NCBI GenBank assembly: GCA_964426355.1
Contig: CAYRRA010000243.1
Location: 1 to 5,059, forward strand
DNA length: 5,059 bases
Reading direction: 5' to 3'
Source of the DNA: JAJFTV01 sp964426355
GTDB taxonomy: Bacteria; Chloroflexota; Anaerolineae; Anaerolineales; Anaerolineaceae
Part shown: in pieces, positions 1 to 5,059 of the stretch
Position numbering within the stretch: the first letter of the stretch is position 1
How the letters are laid out: every line of letters begins with the position of its first letter
Made by a program: the position numbers and the translations under genes
Notes under the pieces: generated by a model
The model's database searches: none
What the model was told of the DNA's origin: nothing
What the model saw: the letters and a program-made list of their open reading frames with translations, nothing else

Positions 1-1672
1 CTTCATTTTGCAGAAACTGGGCATGCCTATCGCTGGCTAACGGTAAAACTCCGACCAGGATGGGCAGCGGGATTTTGCCATAAACTTCTTCATAGGCATG
101 CATGAAATTCTGCAAAATCTCGACTTTGTAAATCGGTTGGGTCATGATGTAATCTGCGCCGGCGTTGATTTTTCGCTGGAGCATCTTTACTTCTCGGTTT
201 ATGTCAAGCGGGTTCAAGTTGAGTGCACAACCTACAAAAAATGAGGTGGGCTGCCCGATATCCAACCCAGCCTGGTCTATGCCGCTGTTAAACCCCTCAT
301 GGATCAGTTTTATGAGCCCGGATGGGGCGAGGTCATATTTGTCCATTGCATCGGGGTAATCACCGATTGCGGTTGGATCCCCCATGATGACGAAGACGTT
401 CCGCACATCCAGCAAATGCGCAGCCAGAAGATCACCTTGTACACGCAGCATATTACGACCACGCGTGGGGAAATGTAAAACGGTCTCGATTCCAATTTTG
501 TGCTGGATAATATTGCAAACCGCCCAGGGGCTCATCCTCATGCGTGCCATCGGACTATCAGCGACATCGATGACGGTGGCTCCGGCTTCCGCCAGCAAGC
601 TGGCACCAGCAATTAACTTGTGGATTGCCAGACCGCGAGGTGGGTCCATTTCAACTGCAATCACAAACTCATTCCGTTCCAAGCTTTGTGAAAGTTTAGT
701 GGGTTGATGGATGGCGACCTCTTCAACGACCTGTAAAGGTGTAACCGTGCTGATCTCCATTTTGCTGACCGGGTTGGTGTCCAATGCTTTTCGCATCGCG
801 GCGATGTGTGCCGGGGTGGTGCCGCAGCAACCACCGATCACATCTGCGCCTGCCTGGCGCAGTTTGATGGCGTATTCCCCGAAATAATCGGGTCCGGCGG
901 CATACATCACACGCCCACCTGAGTTTTCTGGGAAGCCTGCATTGGGCATGACAGACCAGCGACCATCCGGAATAGCCTGTCGCATCTGCTTGAGGATACG
1001 TAAAAGTTGGTTGGGTCCACCGGAGCAATTGACCCCGATGACATCTGCGCCTGCTTCGTGCGCCTGGCGGGCAATTTGAACAGGGGTATCCCCTAAAAGG
1101 GTGCGGTCATCGCGCGTGAAGGTCATCGATGCGATAACAGGCAATTCGGGAGATACCTCACGAGCAGCCAGGATAGCTTGATGTAATTCATAGTAATCGG
1201 TGATGGTTTCGATGATAACCAAATCAATCCCTGCGTTGACAAGCGCCTGTATCTGTTCATGGAAAGCAGAACGGGCTTCATCGAGCTGTACTCTGCCAAA
1301 GGGCGCCAGGCGCACGCCGAGAGGTCCTACGTCACCGGCGATGAGGACCTCGCGGAAACTCGCCAGTGTTACACGACGAAGCAGGTCGACGGCAGCCTGG
1401 TTGATTTCTGCAACCTTGTTTTCCAACCCAAAGCGAGCGAGTTTGTAACGGTTTGCGCCGAAGGTGTTGGTCTGGATCATATTGCTGCCTGCTTCAATGT
1501 ATTCGCGATGGATTTCAGCGACGATGGCGGGTTGGGTGAGGTTGAGGTGGTCAAAACACACGTCAATCTGAATCCCTTTTTGGTGCAGTATGGTCCCCAT
1601 TGCGCCATCAGAAAGGATCACTTTTCCTTTTTGCAGCCATTGTAGAAATTTGTTATTCGTTTCATTCATCAT
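1..1672 (-). CDS. Bifunctional homocysteine S-methyltransferase / 5,10-methylenetetrahydrofolate reductase (YitJ type), 3'-partial at the left edge
   Basis: Hand translation from ATG at 1670-1672 gives 557 in-frame codons plus one base, with no stop before the edge. Residues 1-300 form a homocysteine S-methyltransferase barrel: SDGAMGT near 21-27, QTNTFGANR near 67-75, and zinc ligands Cys216 (GVNCSGG) and Cys282/Cys283 (GGCCGTTP). A linker (about 300-333) leads to a flavin-dependent methylenetetrahydrofolate reductase: VEMDPPRG, with Glu341 in the place of the E. coli MetF catalytic acid; MGDPTAIGDYP with Asp432; and TQPIY with Gln512. The reductase half makes 5-methyltetrahydrofolate, the substrate of the MetH encoded just upstream. 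The other half probably methylates homocysteine; the donor (S-methylmethionine, betaine, AdoMet or methylfolate) cannot be read from sequence. Relatives such as Bacillus YitJ are a little over 600 residues, so roughly 50-60 are missing. A second ATG follows at once (1667-1669); either could start. No symbol is given because naming differs between genomes. Confidence 0.95.
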   Translation of the reverse strand, partial: MMNETNNKFLQWLQKGKVILSDGAMGTILHQKGIQIDVCFDHLNLTQPAIVAEIHREYIEAGSNMIQTNTFGANRYKLARFGLENKVAEINQAAVDLLRRVTLASFREVLIAGDVGPLGVRLAPFGRVQLDEARSAFHEQIQALVNAGIDLVIIETITDYYELHQAILAAREVSPELPVIASMTFTRDDRTLLGDTPVQIARQAHEAGADVIGVNCSGGPNQLLRILKQMRQAIPDGRWSVMPNAGFPENSGGRVMYAAGPDYFGEYAIKLRQAGADVIGGCCGTTPAHIAAMRKALDTNPVSKMEISTVTPLQVVEEVAIHQPTKLSQSLERNEFVIAVEMDPPRGLAIHKLIAGASLLAEAGATVIDVADSPMARMRMSPWAVCNIIQHKIGIETVLHFPTRGRNMLRVQGDLLAAHLLDVRNVFVIMGDPTAIGDYPDAMDKYDLAPSGLIKLIHEGFNSGIDQAGLDIGQPTSFFVGCALNLNPLDINREVKMLQRKINAGADYIMTQPIYKVEILQNFMHAYEEVYGKIPLPILVGVLPLASDRHAQFLQNE

Positions 1673-1685
1673 GGTTTCGCTCTTA
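1673..1685 (-). promoter_or_regulatory. metH stop / downstream gene start junction with weak ribosome binding site
   Basis: On the minus strand the metH stop TAA (1683-1685) is followed by ten bases, GAGCGAAACC, then ATG ATG. AAGAG at 1680-1684, overlapping the stop codon, is the only Shine-Dalgarno-like stretch. It sits 7 bases from the first ATG and 10 from the second. There is no room for a promoter or terminator, so the genes are almost certainly co-transcribed, and ribosomes finishing metH may re-initiate here. The transcript and the gap are clear; the exact ribosome binding site is a weak call. Confidence 0.6.
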
Positions 1686-4600
1686 TTTCAGTAATTGTTC
1701 AATCCGGCTTTCGCCGATATCGTAATACTTCGCCATCGGATGATGGACAATGATCGCTGCTGTGGACTGTTCAGGTACAAGCTGAAAAGCGCTGGTAAGC
1801 GACATTCCCAGTTCAATTTCTGCAGGCAGGAGCGTGAACACTTTTTGGTGTTCGCTCACATCTGGAATGGCAGGGAAACCCCAGGAATAGCGTTTCCCCT
1901 GTTCTGCTGGAATGCCCAATTCTCGCCGTATATGATTATGTAAATAATCCGCAGCGGCTTCCGCAACCTGAACGGCAAGACCATGTGCAAAATAGGCTTC
2001 ACTGAACTGCCCGTGCTCATTGAGGTCGTCAATGTGTTGCGTAGCCTGTTTTCCGACGGTTACCACCTGGAGCGCAACGGTGTCAATTTGACCCGAGTTT
2101 ACCGGTGCAAAATAATCGGAAAGACAGAGATATTCGTCTTTGCCCTGGCGTGGGTTGTTGAAACGGACAATCTCTTTGAGGATGCCCTGTTGATATTGGG
2201 CAGGATCATAGAGAATCAGATCGTTTCCGTCCGATTGCGCTGCCCAATACCCGTATACTCCTTGAGGGAAAAGCCAGGGGGCTTTCAGGTTTTCCTTGCG
2301 CATTTTCTCCAACCGTTGTTCAAACTCAGCTTCGAGCATTTTCCATTTTTCTCCACGTGTATTCTTTCCACCCCAGGATAAGCGGAAAAGCTCTTTTTTG
2401 TTGATGTGCTGAAACACAATTTCCAGCGGCATTTCTTTCACCACGCGGGAACCCCAGGAAGGCGGGACGGGGGTTTGATCGACGGGAGGGATGCGGGATT
2501 GGGTAGATTCGATTTGAGCGCTCTTGCTGCTGATTTCAATTCCCAACTCGCGCCGGGCATTTTCGATGGTTTGCCTCAGGAGTTCGTCTTTTTTCTTTCT
2601 ATCCTGGAGAGAATCCATCGTGTGCAATCCTTCAAAAGCATCCTTACAATAGAATACACCGGGTGTGTATAACGTTCCCCGTTCGGTTTGTAAAATGCGG
2701 CGACCAAACTTCTCATTGATGGCAGCACCGCCGATGAGCACCGGGATTTGAAGTCCACGGCGGTCCAATTCGTTAATGATGAGCGGCATTTGTTTTGATG
2801 TGCTGACTAACAAGGCGCTGAGACCGATGGCATCTGCGTTCTCTTCAACAGCGCGCGTGATGATGGTCTCGGCAGGGACCTGTTTTCCCAGGTCAACCAC
2901 ATCGTAGCCGTTGTTGGACAGAATCGTTTTTACCAGGTTTTTTCCGATATCGTGCACATCGCCATAAACGGTTGCCAATACCATTTTCCCTTTGCTGACC
3001 CCTTCCTTTTTCTCAAGGTAATTCTCAAGAAAGGAGACAGATTTTTTCATGACTTCGGCAGATTGAAGCACAAAAGGCAAAATCAACTCGCCATTGCCGA
3101 ATTTATCACCGACCTCCTTCATGGCGGGCAACAGGACGGTGTTGAGGATTTCGACAGCGATTTCATGTTTTGAGCGGTGCGATGTGCGTTGAATGATTTC
3201 GTCAATGTCCGTGTCGATATTTTCTTTGTTGCGGAAGACTATGCGCCAATGCAAGCGTTCTTCCGGCGTCATTTTTGTCAGAGCTTCATGCTGACTGTCT
3301 TTTTGCTGCTCCGAAGTGTGTACTTTTTCAAAGTGGGCGATCAGCCGCTGCAGCGCGTCATTCCTGCGGTTGAAAAGTAAATCTTCAGCGAGCTCGCGTT
3401 CAAGAAGGGGGATCTCCGGGTAAGGAGTGATATGAGCCGGGTTGACAATTGCCATGTCTAATCCGGCTTGAACCGAATGATAAAGCATCACGCTGTTGAC
3501 CACAGCGCGCGCGGCAGGTGAGAACCCAAACGAGATATTGCTGACACCTAATGAAGTCAATGAACCGGGTATTTCTTTCTTGATTTTGCGAATCCCCTCC
3601 AGCGTTTCTTTGGCGGAATTAAAGTATTCGGGATCGCCGGTTGCTAACGTAAATGTCAACGCATCAAAAACCAGGTCTTGTGGTCTGAGACCATGTTCGT
3701 TTACAGCGATCTCAAACAGACGTTTGGCGATTTCAAGTTTTCGCTGTGCGGTCTTCGCCATACCATTTTCATCAATGGTGAGAACCATGACAGCAGCATT
3801 ATATTTTTTTGCGAGCATGAAAACCCTGTCCGCCTTTTCCCTTCCAGACTCCAGGTTGGTTGAATTAATCAGGCAGCGTCCAGGAGCAGTTTTCAGCGCG
3901 GTTTCCATCACATCCAATTCAGTCGTGTCGATAATCACTGGGACCGTAACTGCCTGTGAAATGGTCTTAATCACCTTTTGGATGGTCTCCACTTCATTGG
4001 ATCGCTCGGTAAGCGCAACACAAATATCCAATCCATGCGCTCCTCGTTGGATTTGCTGTTCAGCAATGGGCAGGATTTCTTCATATTTTTCTTCCAGGAT
4101 GAGCTGCTTAAAAATCCTGCTGCCCTGCGTATTCAATCGTTCACCAATCAGGAATGGAGCAGGCTCTTGCTGCATGGGTACCGATTGCACTGACGAAGCC
4201 AGGCTGGGTAAATTGAGAATTGGACGCGGCAGGCTTTTTTTGCCGTGAACTTTTTTGACCAGTTGTTTTAGATGTGCAGGTGTGGTGCCGCAACACCCAC
4301 CGACCACGCTGACATGGAACTTCTCGATAAATTCAACCATAGCCTCAGCAAATGGCTCAGGTTCAAGCGGATAAACGGCTTTCCCATCAACGTTTAGCGG
4401 CAGACCCGCATTGGGGATGCAGGAAACCGGCAAGGGAGAGTTTTCACCCAGGAAACGGATGGGTTCGCGCATGTGCTCCGGACCGGTGGAACAGTTGAGC
4501 CCGATGATATCGATATGCAAGTTTTCGAGGATGGTGAGCGCTGCAGCGATATCGGTTCCCAGGAGCATACGACCGGTGGTATCCAGGGTGACCTGTGCCT

Positions 4601-5059
4601 GGATGGGGAGAAAAACCCCGGTTTGTTCAAAAGCTGCCTGTATCCCCTGGATCGCTGCCCTGACCTCCAGTATGTCCTGAGAGGTTTCAATTAGAATCAA
4701 ATCCACTCCACCCTGGATCAACCCAACTGCCTGCTCTCGTAAAACATCTACCAGTTCGTCAAAGGTAATGTTAGAAAGTTCGGGGTCATTCATGGAGGGC
4801 AGCTTCCCGGATGGACCCATCGAACCAGCCACAAAACGCGGGTAACCGGGCTGGCTGTATTCATCCGCCAGGCGGCGAGCCAGTGAAGCCGCGGTCTGGT
4901 TGATTTCAATTGTTCGATCTTTTAAATGGTATTCGCCCAGCGTGATTCGGTTTGAGCGAAAGGTGTTGGTTTCAATGACATCCACACCGGCATCAAGAAA
5001 GGAGCGGTGAACTTTTTCCACTGCGCCGGGGCAGGTGATGACGAGGTAATCATTGCACC
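1683..5059 (-). CDS. metH: Cobalamin-dependent methionine synthase (5-methyltetrahydrofolate--homocysteine methyltransferase), 5'-partial at the right edge
   Basis: Cytoplasmic enzyme that moves the methyl group of 5-methyltetrahydrofolate via methylcobalamin to homocysteine, giving methionine. The frame stays open to the right edge: twelve codons (C-N-D-Y-L-V-I-T-C-P-G-A) precede the GTG at 5019-5021 and fit the family, so that GTG is internal. Perhaps 30-50 residues are missing. Residues below count from that GTG as 1, stop after 1112. Homocysteine domain (to about 262): GLNCSTG and GGCCGTTP supply zinc ligands Cys177, Cys243 and Cys244. Pterin domain (about 286-545): opens IGERLNTQGS, later GVSNISF. 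Helical cap (about 585-675): FGNGELILP, with Phe641 and Leu648 matching the E. coli residues covering cobalamin. Cobalamin domain (about 678-805): DVHDIG, His690 the lower ligand. AdoMet reactivation domain (about 850-1112): Asp969, RYSWGFPA, KYY. All modules are present and unbroken, so it should be functional. The C-terminus is shorter than in E. coli. Function is near certain; first gene of the pair. Confidence 0.97.
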   Translation of the reverse strand, partial: CNDYLVITCPGAVEKVHRSFLDAGVDVIETNTFRSNRITLGEYHLKDRTIEINQTAASLARRLADEYSQPGYPRFVAGSMGPSGKLPSMNDPELSNITFDELVDVLREQAVGLIQGGVDLILIETSQDILEVRAAIQGIQAAFEQTGVFLPIQAQVTLDTTGRMLLGTDIAAALTILENLHIDIIGLNCSTGPEHMREPIRFLGENSPLPVSCIPNAGLPLNVDGKAVYPLEPEPFAEAMVEFIEKFHVSVVGGCCGTTPAHLKQLVKKVHGKKSLPRPILNLPSLASSVQSVPMQQEPAPFLIGERLNTQGSRIFKQLILEEKYEEILPIAEQQIQRGAHGLDICVALTERSNEVETIQKVIKTISQAVTVPVIIDTTELDVMETALKTAPGRCLINSTNLESGREKADRVFMLAKKYNAAVMVLTIDENGMAKTAQRKLEIAKRLFEIAVNEHGLRPQDLVFDALTFTLATGDPEYFNSAKETLEGIRKIKKEIPGSLTSLGVSNISFGFSPAARAVVNSVMLYHSVQAGLDMAIVNPAHITPYPEIPLLERELAEDLLFNRRNDALQRLIAHFEKVHTSEQQKDSQHEALTKMTPEERLHWRIVFRNKENIDTDIDEIIQRTSHRSKHEIAVEILNTVLLPAMKEVGDKFGNGELILPFVLQSAEVMKKSVSFLENYLEKKEGVSKGKMVLATVYGDVHDIGKNLVKTILSNNGYDVVDLGKQVPAETIITRAVEENADAIGLSALLVSTSKQMPLIINELDRRGLQIPVLIGGAAINEKFGRRILQTERGTLYTPGVFYCKDAFEGLHTMDSLQDRKKKDELLRQTIENARRELGIEISSKSAQIESTQSRIPPVDQTPVPPSWGSRVVKEMPLEIVFQHINKKELFRLSWGGKNTRGEKWKMLEAEFEQRLEKMRKENLKAPWLFPQGVYGYWAAQSDGNDLILYDPAQYQQGILKEIVRFNNPRQGKDEYLCLSDYFAPVNSGQIDTVALQVVTVGKQATQHIDDLNEHGQFSEAYFAHGLAVQVAEAAADYLHNHIRRELGIPAEQGKRYSWGFPAIPDVSEHQKVFTLLPAEIELGMSLTSAFQLVPEQSTAAIIVHHPMAKYYDIGESRIEQLLK

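Noticed and set aside
723..1028. Minus-strand open frame of 101 codons
   Set aside because: It is an alternative frame inside the HMT part of the bifunctional gene. The real frame there carries GVNCSGG and GGCCGTTP; this one gives Arg-rich sequence without motifs.
1259..1645. Plus-strand open frame of 128 codons opposite the HMT domain
   Set aside because: It is antisense to the conserved N-terminal half of the bifunctional HMT/MTHFR protein and has no family signature of its own.
1..1672. Possible pseudogene or frameshift in the HMT/MTHFR gene, because only short open frames are obvious there
   Set aside because: Hand translation from 1672 to 1 stays in one frame for 557 codons with all expected motifs in order. 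The gene merely lacks its stop codon within the window.
1673..1682. A SAM or cobalamin riboswitch, promoter or terminator between the two genes
   Set aside because: The gap is only ten bases, too short for any of these. Such control, if present, would be upstream of metH beyond the right edge.
1983..2381. Plus-strand open frame of 132 codons
   Set aside because: Antisense to the AdoMet reactivation domain of MetH; no recognisable domain or convincing ribosome binding site was seen.
3496..4248. A 250-codon open frame on the plus strand
   Set aside because: It lies wholly antisense to the MetH pterin and homocysteine domains, whose family motifs are unmistakable. Its translation shows no recognisable domain and is rich in Ser/Arg, as expected of a reverse-strand shadow.
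1..5059. A novel defence, mobile or other undescribed system
   Set aside because: Practically every base is accounted for by two core metabolic genes. I saw no repeats, transposase, phage or toxin signatures on either strand.

Overview
The window is two long, tightly packed genes on the minus strand, both in the methionine / one-carbon (methyl-folate) pathway. Each runs off one edge. Reading in the direction of transcription (right to left), the first is metH, cobalamin-dependent methionine synthase. Its N-terminus lies beyond the right edge and its stop codon is at 1683-1685. Ten bases later comes a bifunctional homocysteine S-methyltransferase / 5,10-methylenetetrahydrofolate reductase of the YitJ type, starting at 1672 and leaving the window at position 1 without a stop. 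I re-translated this second gene by hand. It is one uninterrupted frame of 557 codons plus one base, although its missing stop means it is easily overlooked in an ORF list.

The two products form a metabolic unit. The reductase half of the second protein makes 5-methyltetrahydrofolate from 5,10-methylenetetrahydrofolate. MetH passes that methyl group through its cobalamin to homocysteine, giving methionine and tetrahydrofolate. The N-terminal half of the second protein is another zinc-type homocysteine methyltransferase, so the operon carries two homologous homocysteine-methylating domains. The promoter, any riboswitch and the terminator must lie outside the window. There is no intergenic stretch longer than 10 bases and no RNA gene, mobile element, repeat array or CRISPR that I can support.

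The source looks bacterial with mid-range GC. From memory, several MetH segments (ETNTFRSNR, DICVALTER, GVFYCKDAFEG, VYGYWAAQSDGND) resemble the MetH branch found in Chloroflexota and some other non-proteobacterial lineages. Together with the metH - HMT/MTHFR order this suggests a Chloroflexota (perhaps Anaerolineae-like) genome. That assignment is inference and needs a database search. I found no previously undescribed system; the findings are modest points about subfamily variation and gene boundaries.
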